Assembly (NCBI RefSeq): GCF_004010955.1
Contig: NZ_CP025227.1
Location: 744,001 to 808,000, forward strand
Length of the DNA: 64,000 bases
Direction: 5' to 3'
From: Actinomyces wuliandei
Lineage (GTDB): Bacteria; Actinomycetota; Actinomycetes; Actinomycetales; Actinomycetaceae
Part shown: positions 36,624 through 45,637 of the stretch, piece after piece
How positions within the stretch are numbered: position 1 is the first letter of the stretch
How the letters are laid out: each line of letters starts with the position of its first letter
Made by a program: the position numbers and the translations under genes
The notes under the pieces: generated by a model
Databases searched by the model: none
What the model saw: the letters and a program-made list of their open reading frames with translations, nothing else
What the model was told of the DNA's origin: nothing

Positions 36624-37946
36624 GTGGAGCCGGACCAGCCACCCAGGGATCTTGGGCTGAGAGGCGGTGCCGTTGACGTGGCTGCCGCTGCCCTCGGGGT
36701 CGTCCTGTGCGTGCTCCTGGGGCTGGCGGGCCAGCCTGACTGGGCGTGGTCGGCCGCGATGGCTGCCACGCTGGGTCTGCGGCGTACTGCACCAGTCGCC
36801 TGTGCCGCTGTGGCGACGGTGGTCTCGGTCGCGCACCTGCTGGCTGAGGCGGCACCCCTGTTCCCGGGTGACCTTGTCCTGCTCGCAGCCGCGTACTCGG
36901 TGGCCGCCTACGCTGACGGGCGGCGGCGTCGCGTGGCGCCGGTGATGGGGCTGGTCGTCGTCGGCGTGCTGGCTGCCAGCCTGCCTGCTCGCGGGGTCGC
37001 GCCCGCGGAGGGGGCGCTGGCTGTCGGCCTCGTGGGCGCCAGCCTCGTGGTGGCGTGGGTGGTGGGACTCCTCCGGCGCCGCACGCTCCAGGCGCTGCAT
37101 GACGCTGAGCACCGCCGCCTACTGTCCGAGCGCAACGCGCAGGCCCGCTCCCAGCTGGCAGCCTATGAGGAGCGGGAGCGGATCAACGACGAGATGCACG
37201 ACGTGCTCGCGCACACGCTGACCAGTGTCGTGGTCCAGGCCGAGAGCGGCCGGGCCATTGCCGCCAGCGGGGAGGTCGCCGACCTGTTCGAGACGATATC
37301 GCGTACCGGCAGGTCGGCACTTGGTGAGGTGCGGGTGCTGCTGGCTCCCTCGGACCAGGAGGGTGCCCACCCTGCTCTTCTTGGTCTCGCCCCCGGCCTC
37401 GACGACCTTGACGACCTGCTCGCCGGGGTCGAGGCCTCGGGACAGCGCGTGGAGCGCCGTACCACCGGGACGCCCGTCGGGCTGGACCCCGGGCTGTCGG
37501 CGGCGGTCTACCGGGTGGTCCAGGAGTCGCTGACCAACGCGCAGCGGCACGGCACGGGAGACACCGTGAGGCTGACCCTGGACTGGGCGCCCGACCAGCT
37601 CAGGGTCACGGTCTCCAACGCCGTCGATGAGCCCGCCGATCCAGGAGCGGCTGACGCGTCGCTCCGCGAGCACCGTGGGCTCGCGGGGATCAGGCGCCGC
37701 TGCCGCCTCTACGGCGGGAGCCTTCACTACGGCTTTCACCACGGTACCCGCAACGATCCTCACGGTGATCCTCACGGTCACCACCGCACCGATCCCAGCC
37801 ACCACGACGCCAGCCAATACGACTACCGCGACAGCCACGGCCCGGCAGACACCTTTACCCTGGTGGCTACCTGGCCACTGACGGTAGCGGCGGAGACTGC
37901 GACGGGAGTGTCGGGAGTATCGACAGACGCCCCCCGGGGGCAGTGA
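36624..37946 (+). CDS. Sensor histidine kinase (HisKA_3) with a His/Asp-rich insertion
   Basis: 440 residues from GTG 36624; TAGGCT (36612-36617) is 6 bases before it (leaderless). Four to six membrane helices (about 15-160), then a phosphoacceptor domain with His192 (INDEMHDVLAHTLTSVVVQA) and a HATPase domain (VVQESLTNAQRHG, REHRGLAGIRRR). After GGSLHYGF an insert of about 40 residues rich in His, Asp and Arg (coded about 37734-37855, e.g. NDPHGDPHGHHRTDPSHHD) interrupts the domain before its last strand. It could bind metal. Works with the regulator downstream and probably controls the ABC transporter genes. Confidence 0.85.
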   Translation: MEPDQPPRDLGLRGGAVDVAAAALGVVLCVLLGLAGQPDWAWSAAMAATLGLRRTAPVACAAVATVVSVAHLLAEAAPLFPGDLVLLAAAYSVAAYADGRRRRVAPVMGLVVVGVLAASLPARGVAPAEGALAVGLVGASLVVAWVVGLLRRRTLQALHDAEHRRLLSERNAQARSQLAAYEERERINDEMHDVLAHTLTSVVVQAESGRAIAASGEVADLFETISRTGRSALGEVRVLLAPSDQEGAHPALLGLAPGLDDLDDLLAGVEASGQRVERRTTGTPVGLDPGLSAAVYRVVQESLTNAQRHGTGDTVRLTLDWAPDQLRVTVSNAVDEPADPGAADASLREHRGLAGIRRRCRLYGGSLHYGFHHGTRNDPHGDPHGHHRTDPSHHDASQYDYRDSHGPADTFTLVATWPLTVAAETATGVSGVSTDAPRGQ

Positions 37947-37966
37947 GCGACGGCGAGAGACGGTGA

Positions 37967-38818
37967 GTGGTGGTGACTGAGCCCGAGCAGGCAGGACGCA
38001 CGATCTCTGTGCTCGTCGTGGACGACCAGTCCCTGGTCCGTGACGGGATCAGCCGCATCGTCAGGGCCCAGCCCGACATGTCCGCCGTGGGCAGCGCCAG
38101 CAACGGGGAGCAGGCTGTTGAGCGTGTGCGTGAGCTGCGGCCCGACGTGGTCCTCATGGACGTGCGCATGCCCGGCCTGGACGGGGTGGAAGCCACGCGC
38201 AGGATCACCGCCGAGCAGGCCGACTCCGCTCCCCGGGTCCTGGGCCTGACCTCCTACGACAATGACGCCTACGCGATCGGCATGCTCAGGGCCGGGGCGG
38301 TCGGGTTCATCCTCAAGGACAGCACGGCGGTCCAGCTTGCCGACGCGATCCGGGCCGCCCACGGCGGCACGTTCACCGCCGCCATGAGCACCACCCAGCG
38401 GCTGCTGCGGCGAGTCACCGAGGACCCGGAGGCACCGGGGGAGGCAGGCCGCCTGGGGGCTCCAGGAGCCTCACCGGGCACGCCCGCCCTGGAGGCCCTG
38501 GGCGCCCTGACCGCTCGCGAGCGTGACATCCTTGCCCGCGTGGTCGCGGGGCGCTCGAACCCCGAGATCGCCCGCGAGCTGTACGTCGCGGAGGTCACCG
38601 TCAAGACCCACGTGGGGCACGTGCTGACAAAGCTGGGCGTCCGCGACCGGGTCCAGCTCGTCATCTGGGCCTACCGTCACGGGCTGGCTGACTTCGTGAC
38701 CGCAGCCGCGACTGGTGTGACGGCTGAGGACACTGCCTCCGGTGCCCCGGGTGCTGCTGTCCCCGGTGCTGCTGACGCGCCCGGCACCCCTCCTGGCATG
38801 GCTGACTCCGTGGGCTGA
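37967..38818 (+). CDS. LuxR/NarL-family response regulator
   Basis: 283 residues from GTG 37967 (GTG 37973 possible). Receiver at 12-130 with Asp19/20 and phosphoacceptor Asp65 (VVLMDVRMPGLDG); HTH at about 185-245 (LTARERDILARVVAGRSNPE, VAEVTVKTHVGHVLTKLGVR). The last 40 residues are a Gly/Ala/Pro tail not usual in the family. Starts 21 bases after the kinase stop. Confidence 0.88.
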   Translation: MVVTEPEQAGRTISVLVVDDQSLVRDGISRIVRAQPDMSAVGSASNGEQAVERVRELRPDVVLMDVRMPGLDGVEATRRITAEQADSAPRVLGLTSYDNDAYAIGMLRAGAVGFILKDSTAVQLADAIRAAHGGTFTAAMSTTQRLLRRVTEDPEAPGEAGRLGAPGASPGTPALEALGALTARERDILARVVAGRSNPEIARELYVAEVTVKTHVGHVLTKLGVRDRVQLVIWAYRHGLADFVTAAATGVTAEDTASGAPGAAVPGAADAPGTPPGMADSVG

Positions 38819-38963
38819 GACGGTGGTATGAGGCCGCCCTCCTGCGACGGTAGGGCATGCTGGCTCCCGGGTTTCCCACGGCGGGACGATGTGCCTGCCG
38901 TCCTGGTCCTGCAAGGATGACGAGTATGCGTACGGATCAGAAGACGACCGGGGGGCTCGTGCT

Positions 38964-39935
38964 ATGAGCGCGACCAGCACGGTAGGCGCGGCCGCTGCAG
39001 CTGCAGCGACGGGAGGCGACGGCGTGGGCAGCCTGGTGGGCACAGCCGTCGCCACGCACGGGCTGACCAAGCGGTTCGGGGATCGTGCCGCTGTCGAGGC
39101 CCTGGATCTGAGGGTCCCTCAGGGTGCCCTCTACGGGTTCCTGGGACCCAACGGGTCCGGGAAGTCGACGACGATGAAGATGCTCCTGGGGCTGACCCGA
39201 CCCAGCGCCGGAGAGATCGAGGTGCTCGGCCGCCGTCTGACCCCGGCGTCGCGAGGAGACCTCCTGCCGATGGTCGGGTCCATGATCGAGGCTCCCCCCG
39301 GCTACGGGCACCTCACCGGCTGGGAGAACATGACGATCGTGCGCGACATGCTCGGGCTGTCCGACTCCCAGCTTGACCGGGCTCTGGCCACGGTGCGCCT
39401 GCGCGACCACAGGGACACGCTGGTGCGCCACTACTCCATGGGTATGAAGCAGCGCCTGGGCATCGCCATGGCCCTGGCCCGCCAGCCCTCCCTGCTGATC
39501 CTGGACGAGCCCACCAACGGGCTGGACCCGGCCGGGATCGAGGAGGTCCGCAGCCTCCTCGTGGAGCTGGCCCGCAACGGGGTCACGGTCATGGTCTCCA
39601 GCCACCTCCTTGACGAGATCGACAGGATGGCCACGGTCCTGGGCATCCTCTCCTCCGGGCGGCTCATCTTCCAGGGGACCCGCGAGGAGCTCTTTAAGCG
39701 TTCCGTCCCGGACCTGGTCATCGAGACACCCCAGCCGGACCGTGCGCGAACCCTCATCACAGGGGCTGTCCCTGGTCAGGGCGGCGTCACCGTCAGCGGG
39801 CTCGACAAGGAGCAGACCGCCGCCCTGGTCAGGCGCCTGGTCGCCGCCGACATCGACGTCTATGGGGTGCGCCGGGTGCAGCAGAGCCTGGAGGACGTCT
39901 TCATGGACCTGACCGGTCGAGGCGGACTGCTATGA
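38964..39935 (+). CDS. ABC transporter ATP-binding protein (bacitracin/lantibiotic-export type)
   Basis: 323 residues from ATG 38964. Walker A GPNGSGKST (61-69), signature YSMGMKQRLGIA, Walker B LLILDEPTNGLDPAG and SSHLLDEIDRM. It resembles BcrA/NatA-type ATPases that drive export or detoxification of membrane-active peptides. N-terminal 30 residues are an Ala/Gly-rich extension. Overlaps the next gene (ATGA). Confidence 0.9.
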   Translation: MSATSTVGAAAAAAATGGDGVGSLVGTAVATHGLTKRFGDRAAVEALDLRVPQGALYGFLGPNGSGKSTTMKMLLGLTRPSAGEIEVLGRRLTPASRGDLLPMVGSMIEAPPGYGHLTGWENMTIVRDMLGLSDSQLDRALATVRLRDHRDTLVRHYSMGMKQRLGIAMALARQPSLLILDEPTNGLDPAGIEEVRSLLVELARNGVTVMVSSHLLDEIDRMATVLGILSSGRLIFQGTREELFKRSVPDLVIETPQPDRARTLITGAVPGQGGVTVSGLDKEQTAALVRRLVAADIDVYGVRRVQQSLEDVFMDLTGRGGLL

Positions 39936-40684
39936 GACGCAGCATCGTGCTGGAGCTGCGCAAGACACGGCGCCTGCGGACACGCCCCCTGCTGGCCAGC
40001 CTGGTCGCTGCCGTGGCCGCGCTCAGCTGCCTGTCCCTGTTCGCCAGCAGCACCCGGGAGTCCCTCGACGACCCGCAGGCCAGCCCCTGGGCGGCCCTCC
40101 TGCTGACCTACACGTTCATGGCCGCGATGACCTCTCCGCTCCTGACAGCGGTCCTCGCCAGCCGCCAGACCGACATCGAGCACTCCGGGCAGGGGTGGGT
40201 GCTTGCTGCCACCGCAGGCCACAGCCCCGGCAGGCTGTGCCGCGCCAAGCTCGCGACGCTGGCGCTCCTCCTCCTGCCCGCAGTCGCGGCGCAGTCAGGC
40301 CTTGTCGTCGCTGCCGGCGTGCTCGCTGGCATCCGGGTTCCTCTCGACACCGGCTCCTGGGTGGGCTACACGGTGCTGCTGTACCTTCTTGACGTCGCCT
40401 TCTGCGCCCTCCACATCTGGCTCGCGGCACGGGTGGACAACCAGCTCGTCAGCGTGGGGGTGGGCACGCTCGGCTCCTTCCTGGCCGTGTTCAGCCTCCT
40501 CATGCCCTCTGGGCTCAGCAGGCTGGTCCCGTGGGGCTACTACGCCATCATCTCCCACGCCGGGCAGGAGGGAGACCGCGTCTCCTACGTGAGCGCGCCC
40601 TACGGGTGGGTCGCGGGCTTCCTCCTCCTGGTCGCCGTGGTCTTCACCCTGGTGACCCGGCGTCTGGACCGGGTGGAAAGGTAG
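39932..40684 (+). CDS. ABC transporter permease (first)
   Basis: 250 residues, six predicted membrane helices (about 15-38, 52-75, 100-122, 138-165, 172-192, 220-240). Starts RRSIVLELRKTRRLRTRPLL, the usual amphipathic lead-in of lantibiotic-immunity-type permeases. Overlaps the ATPase gene by 4 bases and precedes the second permease by 1 base. Confidence 0.82.
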   Translation: MRRSIVLELRKTRRLRTRPLLASLVAAVAALSCLSLFASSTRESLDDPQASPWAALLLTYTFMAAMTSPLLTAVLASRQTDIEHSGQGWVLAATAGHSPGRLCRAKLATLALLLLPAVAAQSGLVVAAGVLAGIRVPLDTGSWVGYTVLLYLLDVAFCALHIWLAARVDNQLVSVGVGTLGSFLAVFSLLMPSGLSRLVPWGYYAIISHAGQEGDRVSYVSAPYGWVAGFLLLVAVVFTLVTRRLDRVER

Positions 40685-40685
40685 G

Positions 40686-41441
40686 GTGCCCGTGCTGCGC
40701 GCAGAGCTCACCAAGCTCAGGCGGTCCAGCACCTGGGTCGTCGCGATCGTCCTGCCCGTCCTGGCAGTCGTCACCGGCACGCTCAACGTCGTGCGCAACG
40801 AGGACGCCCTCGGCTCCGGGTGGGTCCCGCTGACCTCCCAGGTCGTGCTCTTCTACAGCTTCCTCTTCTACTCCATGGGCATCAGCCTGCTCACCGCGAC
40901 CGTGTGGCGCACGGAGCACCAGGGAACCAACTGGAACCTGCTCCTGACCTCCACAGCGGCCCCGCTGCGGCTGGTGGCGGCCAAGACGGCCTCGGTGCTC
41001 CTCCTGGTCGCGTTCATGCAGCTTGTGCTGGTGGCTGGTACCGCAGTGGCAGGGACACGTGTCCTCCGCATAGACCAGCCGTTCCCGTGGCAGCTCGCCC
41101 TGGTAGGACTGATCTCCCTGGTGGCGGCCCTTCCCCTGGTCGTCCTCCAGTCGCTGCTGTCGGCGCTCCTGAGGTCCTTCGCCGCCCCCGTGGCGCTGTG
41201 CCTCCTGGGCTGCGTGGTCGGCATCGCCTCCGTGACCTCCACAGCACTGCGCCCGGTCAGCTACGTGCTGCCCCAGGCCATCGCGACCCGGGCACTCAAC
41301 CTGGGCTCCTCCGCCGCGCTGGCCGACTCCGGGGGCATCGTCGTCTCCGACGTGGCGCCACTGCTGGCGTCCAGCCTGGTGATCGCCGTCCTGCTCGCCT
41401 GGCTGGCAGCGGTGCTCATCCAGGCGGTGAGGCTGCGCTGA
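40686..41441 (+). CDS. ABC transporter permease (second)
   Basis: 251 residues from GTG 40686, six helices. Begins VLRAELTKLRRSSTWVVAIV; the segment VWRTEHQGTNWNLLLTSTAA is typical of BcrB/MutG-type immunity permeases. Together with the ATPase and the kinase/regulator pair it forms a probable antimicrobial-peptide resistance module; the substrate is unknown. Confidence 0.82.
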   Translation: MPVLRAELTKLRRSSTWVVAIVLPVLAVVTGTLNVVRNEDALGSGWVPLTSQVVLFYSFLFYSMGISLLTATVWRTEHQGTNWNLLLTSTAAPLRLVAAKTASVLLLVAFMQLVLVAGTAVAGTRVLRIDQPFPWQLALVGLISLVAALPLVVLQSLLSALLRSFAAPVALCLLGCVVGIASVTSTALRPVSYVLPQAIATRALNLGSSAALADSGGIVVSDVAPLLASSLVIAVLLAWLAAVLIQAVRLR

Positions 41442-41592
41442 GCGCTGAGCCAGGGACGGGGCAGGTGCGGGGCGAGTCCAGGTGAGCTTGTTGGGGCAGT
41501 CCGCGAGGCGAGCCGCCTCCCCGGCTAGGCTGCCGGGGCTGTCTGCTGGCTTGCCCGGCGGGTGCTTTCTGGTGGGCGGTCAGCCCGGGTGC

Positions 41593-41925
41593 TCACAGCC
41601 GCGTCTCGTCCTCCTCCTGCGCCCGGCGCGCTCCCGCCAGGCGCAGCGCGCCGCGGCCCGCGACACCCGCTCCCGCCAGGCACAAGGGCATGGAGGCCAG
41701 CCACATGAGGGTGGAGGCCGGTGGTGAGGCCGTGAGCTGGGCCAGGACCGGCAGGCAGGCAGCCAGCACCATGAGGGCCAGCGCCCAGCGCAGCGCCCTG
41801 CGCGCACTCAGCGTCCCCGGGGCCTGCGGGCGGCTTCCCGTACCCCTCAGGCCTGTTGTCGAGGTCGTCAGGTCTGTCGGCCCTGTCGGCTCCGTCGTGC
41901 CTGCCGTACCTGGCGCGTCCGTCAT
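41593..41925 (-). CDS. Small two-helix membrane protein, unknown function
   Basis: 110 residues: a Thr/Gly/Pro-rich start (1-40), two hydrophobic helices (about 44-63 and 70-90) and a charged RRAQEEDETRL end. No family recognised. It lies between the ABC genes (convergent) and acylphosphatase (same strand, 61-base gap). Confidence 0.5.
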   Translation of the reverse strand: MTDAPGTAGTTEPTGPTDLTTSTTGLRGTGSRPQAPGTLSARRALRWALALMVLAACLPVLAQLTASPPASTLMWLASMPLCLAGAGVAGRGALRLAGARRAQEEDETRL

Positions 41926-41986
41926 GCCTGTGCCGTCCTGTGTGACTGTCCTGCGTCGCTGCTCTGTGTGCCGTGCCTGGCCCGGG

Positions 41987-42295
41987 TCAGCCGGTGACCT
42001 CGAAGCGGCGGCTGGTCAGGCTCCCCGCCCTGAGGTCGGTGAGCGCCACCCGTTCCACGCGGGCCCAGCGCGGCCCCTTGTAGAGCCAGGCGACCAGCCG
42101 GGCGACGTCGTCGGCTGACCCCTGGGCCAGGACCTCGACGTCGCCGTCGGGCAGGTTGCGGACCTGGCCCACCAGGCCCAGGGCCTGGGCCTCGGCGGCA
42201 CAGTGGTAGCGGAAGCCCACACCCTGGACCACACCGGTGACCAGGGCGTGGACAGTGCGGGTCCGTGGGTGGGAGGGGCTGGTCGTGGCGGCCAT
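41987..42295 (-). CDS. acyP: Acylphosphatase
   Basis: 102 residues. Hydrolyses acyl phosphates such as carbamoyl- or 1,3-bisphosphoglycerate-type anhydrides. The signature [12 protein letters not shown] carries the catalytic Arg29 and the second motif [16 protein letters not shown] the catalytic Asn47. Divergent from xthA. Confidence 0.93.
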   Translation of the reverse strand: MAATTSPSHPRTRTVHALVTGVVQGVGFRYHCAAEAQALGLVGQVRNLPDGDVEVLAQGSADDVARLVAWLYKGPRWARVERVALTDLRAGSLTSRRFEVTG

Positions 42296-42337
42296 GTGCC
42301 CATGGTGTCAGCCTCCTGGGCTGTAGGCTAGGCAGCC

Positions 42338-43279
42338 ATGCGTATCGCCACAGTCAACGTCAACGGCATCCGGGCCGCCGCCCGCAAGGGCATGGGGGAC
42401 TGGCTGGCTGCCTGCGCCCCCGACGTCCTGCTGCTGCAGGAGGTCCGCGCCGACGAGCACATCGCCGCCGACCTCCTGCCCGGCTACGACGTGTCCACCT
42501 GGCCCTGCCGCATCAAGGGGCGCGCGGGCGTGTCCGTGGCGGTGCGGCAGGACGGCCCGGCCGTGGTCAGTGCCGTGCGCCAGGGCGTGGCCGTGCCAGG
42601 AACGCCTGAGCCCGACGTGGACTCCGGGCGCTGGCTGGAGGTGGACCTCCAGGTGGGTGGGGACGTCGAGCCCGGTGAGGTAGCCGGTGACGAGGGCGGT
42701 GACGGTACTGACGACTCCGGCAGCGTGTCCACGGGGTCTGCTGCGGGGGCCGCCAGCCTGACAGTGGTTACAGTGGTCTCCGCCTACCTCCACTCCGGCC
42801 AGCTGGGCACGGAGAAGATGGACCAGAAGTACGCCCACCTGGCCCTGGTGGGGCGGCGCCTGGCCGCGCTGCTGGAGGCAAGCCGCCAGGGCGGGCCGCA
42901 GGCGCTGGTCGCGGGGGACTTCAACGTGGTCCGCTCTGAGCGCGACATCAAGAACTGGAGACCCAACCACAACAAGATCGCCGGGGTCATGGACGAGGAG
43001 ATCGCCCACCTGGAGGGGTGGTTCTCCTCCGGCTGGGTGGACGTCTCCCGCGCCCTGGCCGGGGCCGAGACCCAGGGTCCTTACACCTGGTGGTCGCAGA
43101 GGGGCAAGGCCTTCGACAACGACGCCGGGTGGAGGATCGACTACCAGGCCGCCACCCCGGGGCTGGCCGAGCGCGCGCGATCCTTCACGGTTGACCGTGC
43201 CGTGGACTACGCCTCCCGCTGGTCCGACCACGCCCCGCTGGTGGTTGACTACGCCGACGGCGCTGGCTGCGCTGATTAA
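42338..43279 (+). CDS. xthA: Exodeoxyribonuclease III
   Basis: 313 residues. AP endonuclease/3' exonuclease of base-excision repair. Motifs: RIATVNVNGIRAAARKG (metal Asn), LLLQEVRA (Glu), VSAYLHSG, VAGDFNVVRSERDIKNW, and the final SDHAPLVVDY. An acidic 40-residue insert (about 100-140) is longer than in E. coli. TAGGCT (42324-42329) is 8 bases before ATG, so probably leaderless. Confidence 0.95.
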   Translation: MRIATVNVNGIRAAARKGMGDWLAACAPDVLLLQEVRADEHIAADLLPGYDVSTWPCRIKGRAGVSVAVRQDGPAVVSAVRQGVAVPGTPEPDVDSGRWLEVDLQVGGDVEPGEVAGDEGGDGTDDSGSVSTGSAAGAASLTVVTVVSAYLHSGQLGTEKMDQKYAHLALVGRRLAALLEASRQGGPQALVAGDFNVVRSERDIKNWRPNHNKIAGVMDEEIAHLEGWFSSGWVDVSRALAGAETQGPYTWWSQRGKAFDNDAGWRIDYQAATPGLAERARSFTVDRAVDYASRWSDHAPLVVDYADGAGCAD

Positions 43280-43291
43280 GCCGACGGCGCT

Positions 43292-43308
43292 GCCGCAGCT
43301 CCTGCGGC
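43292..43308. terminator. Hairpin between convergent xthA and galK
   Basis: GCCGCAG and CTGCGGC pair across 3 bases. There is no T-tract, but the place between two converging genes suits a shared terminator. Confidence 0.4.
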
Positions 43309-43343
43309 TGGCTGGCCCCGACGCAGACCCTGCTGGTCCTGGC

Positions 43344-44669
43344 TCAGGCCAGGCGGCCTGCGGGCGCTGAGGGGACGGCGTCGAGGAAGGCGGGCGGGGT
43401 GAACCCCTCCCGGGCGTAGGCGTCGGTGACGGCGGCCGCGACGTCGTGGACACGCGCGGCGTCCACCAGGGCGATCGCGGAGCCGCCAAAGCCGCCCCCG
43501 GTCATGCGGGCGCCGTGGGCTCCAGCGGAGCGGGCCGCCTCCACGGCTGTGTCCAGCTCGGGGCAGGTGCACTCGTAGTCCACGCGCAGGGACTCGTGGG
43601 AGGCGTCCATGAGGGCGCCAGCGGCGGCGAGCTTGTCACCTGCCAGGGGGCGGCCGTCCCGCAGGAGCCCCACCAGCTGGTGGGTCCGGTCGATCTCGGT
43701 GACCACGTGCCTGGTACGACGTACCAGCACGTCGGGCTCCAGCGCCTCGGCCCCGGCCGTGCTCGTGGAGCCCTGGGAGCCAGAGGCTGCTGCCCGCAGG
43801 CGCTCCAACGCCTCGTCAAGGTCCTGCACGGCGACGTCGGCCAGCAGCTCGACGCCCAGGAGGCTGGCCGCCTGCTCGCAGGCGGTGCGGCGCTGGCCGT
43901 ACTGGCCGTCAACCAGGGAGTGCTTCGCCTTGGTGTCGATGACCAGCAGCGCCAGGTCCTGGGCGGCAAGGTCGAAGGGCACGTGGGTGACTGACCCGTC
44001 CCGGCAGTCCAGCTCCAGGGCGTGACCGGACAGGCAGCGTAGGGAGGCGGACTGGTCCATGCCCCCGGTCGGCGCGCCGGCCATCTCGTTCTCGGTGCGC
44101 ACGCACACCTGGACCAGCCGGGCACGCCCGGCGTCGTCAGGGGAGTCGGCGCTGCCCGCCAGCCCCAGGCCCGCCACCTCGTCGATGGCGACAGCCGCTG
44201 AGCACTCCAGGGCCGCTGAGGAGGACAGGCCCCCACCCAGGGGCACGCAGGACACCAGGGCCGCGTCAAACCCCGGCAGGCCCGCGAAGCCCTCACGTTC
44301 CAACGCCCAGGCGACACCAGCGATGTAGGCGGCCCACTGGCGGACCTCTCCCGGCGTCCCCTTGGGGCCGATCGTGTCCAGGTCCATGATGTCGACCTGC
44401 TGCCTGGTCTGCGGGGAGACCAGGCGGACCGTGCGGTCCTGGCGCCTGCGCAGCGCCAGGTGGGCGCGGTGAGGCAGGGCGACGGGCAGGGCCAGGCCGC
44501 CGTTGTAGTCGGTGTGCTCACCGATGATGTTGACACGCCCCGGGGCGTACCACACGCCGTCGGGCTCGCTGCCGAAGGTCTCACGGAACAGGGTGGTAGC
44601 AGCACCGACACCCTCCTGAGGCGACATGGCGGGGGCGAACAGAGGCTGGGGAGGCTGCTGGGTGCTCAT
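43344..44669 (-). CDS. galK: Galactokinase
   Basis: 441 residues from ATG 44669, preceded by AGGAGA. Phosphorylates galactose at C1 in the Leloir pathway. GHMP-kinase motifs: GRVNIIGEHTDYNGGLALPV, PLGGGLSSSAALECS and GARMTGGGFGGSAIAL near the C-terminus. galT and galE are not in the window. Confidence 0.95.
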   Translation of the reverse strand: MSTQQPPQPLFAPAMSPQEGVGAATTLFRETFGSEPDGVWYAPGRVNIIGEHTDYNGGLALPVALPHRAHLALRRRQDRTVRLVSPQTRQQVDIMDLDTIGPKGTPGEVRQWAAYIAGVAWALEREGFAGLPGFDAALVSCVPLGGGLSSSAALECSAAVAIDEVAGLGLAGSADSPDDAGRARLVQVCVRTENEMAGAPTGGMDQSASLRCLSGHALELDCRDGSVTHVPFDLAAQDLALLVIDTKAKHSLVDGQYGQRRTACEQAASLLGVELLADVAVQDLDEALERLRAAASGSQGSTSTAGAEALEPDVLVRRTRHVVTEIDRTHQLVGLLRDGRPLAGDKLAAAGALMDASHESLRVDYECTCPELDTAVEAARSAGAHGARMTGGGFGGSAIALVDAARVHDVAAAVTDAYAREGFTPPAFLDAVPSAPAGRLA

Positions 44670-45038
44670 CGGAGGTCTCCTGGTCAGGTCGTGGAAGTCA
44701 GTGGCAGGTGGAGCGGAAACGACGGGGTGGGCTGTGGTCCGTGCAGCGGCTGGCAGCGGCAGCTGGTACCACGGGCGGCACGGCTACCACGTCCTCGTGG
44801 GTCGTCGGGGCCGTCGATCCGGGTGGCACAGCGCGCACGGCGGTATTCTGCCAGAGTCTGCCGAGGTGTCTGCGCTAGGGGCTCTGCCAGGAGCCGGGCG
44901 TGGCTGGCCCCTGTTGGAACTGCCGTCCCGGCTCGCGGTAGTGTGGGACCTGCAGGGCGCCGCCACACGGCTGCGGCAGGAGCAGACCTGTCCTCGCGGT
45001 CTCGCGGGCGGGTCCGGACAGGAAGGAGGTTGGCGGCC
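44670..45038. other. Intergenic region upstream of galK and the 2H phosphoesterase
   Basis: 369 bases between divergent genes. It must hold both promoters. I see no clear -10/-35 pair, operator or conserved repeat; GGAAGGAGG near 45021 is the ribosome site of the next gene. Confidence 0.4.
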
Positions 45039-45626
45039 ATGTACGTTCCCGTGACGGGTACCAACCAGTGCGTCATCGGTGTGGTGCTTGCCCTGCCAGA
45101 CGCGGGGGCGGAGCGGGTGCGTACCGTGCGCGCCATGGCGGGCGACCCCCTGGCCCGGGTGGTGCCCCCCCACATCACGCTCCTGCCTCCCACTGCGGTG
45201 GACACCGACGCCCTGGCAGCGGTGGCAGACCACCTGCGGCGGGTGGCGTCCCAGACCGCCCCCTTTGAGGTCAGCCTGCGGGGGGTGGGCACCTTCCGGC
45301 CGGTCTCCCCGGTGGTCTACCTCGGCCTGCACAGCGGGGCCGCAGAGTGTGACGTCCTCCAGGTACGTGTGCGTGACGAGGCCGGCCCCCTGGCGCGGCC
45401 GCTGAGCTTCCCCTTCCACCCGCACGTCACCCTGGCCCAGGGGCTGGACGACGCCAGCCTGGACCTGGCGGCCACCGCAGGCGCCGAGCTGGAGATCTCC
45501 TTCGAGGCAGCCAGCCTGGACCTCTGCCGCCTGTCCCCGCAGGGGCTGTGGGAGGAGGTCGGGTCCTTCTCCTTCGGGACCTCCACCGACCTGTCCCCCC
45601 TCCCACAGTTCCACCGGCACGCCTGA
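45039..45626 (+). CDS. 2'-5' RNA ligase-like 2H phosphoesterase
   Basis: 195 residues from ATG 45039, preceded by GGAAGGAGG. The two HxT motifs of the 2H superfamily are VVPPHITLLPP (His45, Thr47) and PFHPHVTLAQG (His129, Thr131). Members hydrolyse or ligate 2',5' or 2',3'-cyclic RNA ends; the physiological substrate is unknown. The next gene begins 11 bases later. Confidence 0.85.
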   Translation: MYVPVTGTNQCVIGVVLALPDAGAERVRTVRAMAGDPLARVVPPHITLLPPTAVDTDALAAVADHLRRVASQTAPFEVSLRGVGTFRPVSPVVYLGLHSGAAECDVLQVRVRDEAGPLARPLSFPFHPHVTLAQGLDDASLDLAATAGAELEISFEAASLDLCRLSPQGLWEEVGSFSFGTSTDLSPLPQFHRHA

Positions 45627-45637
45627 GAGGCTGGACT

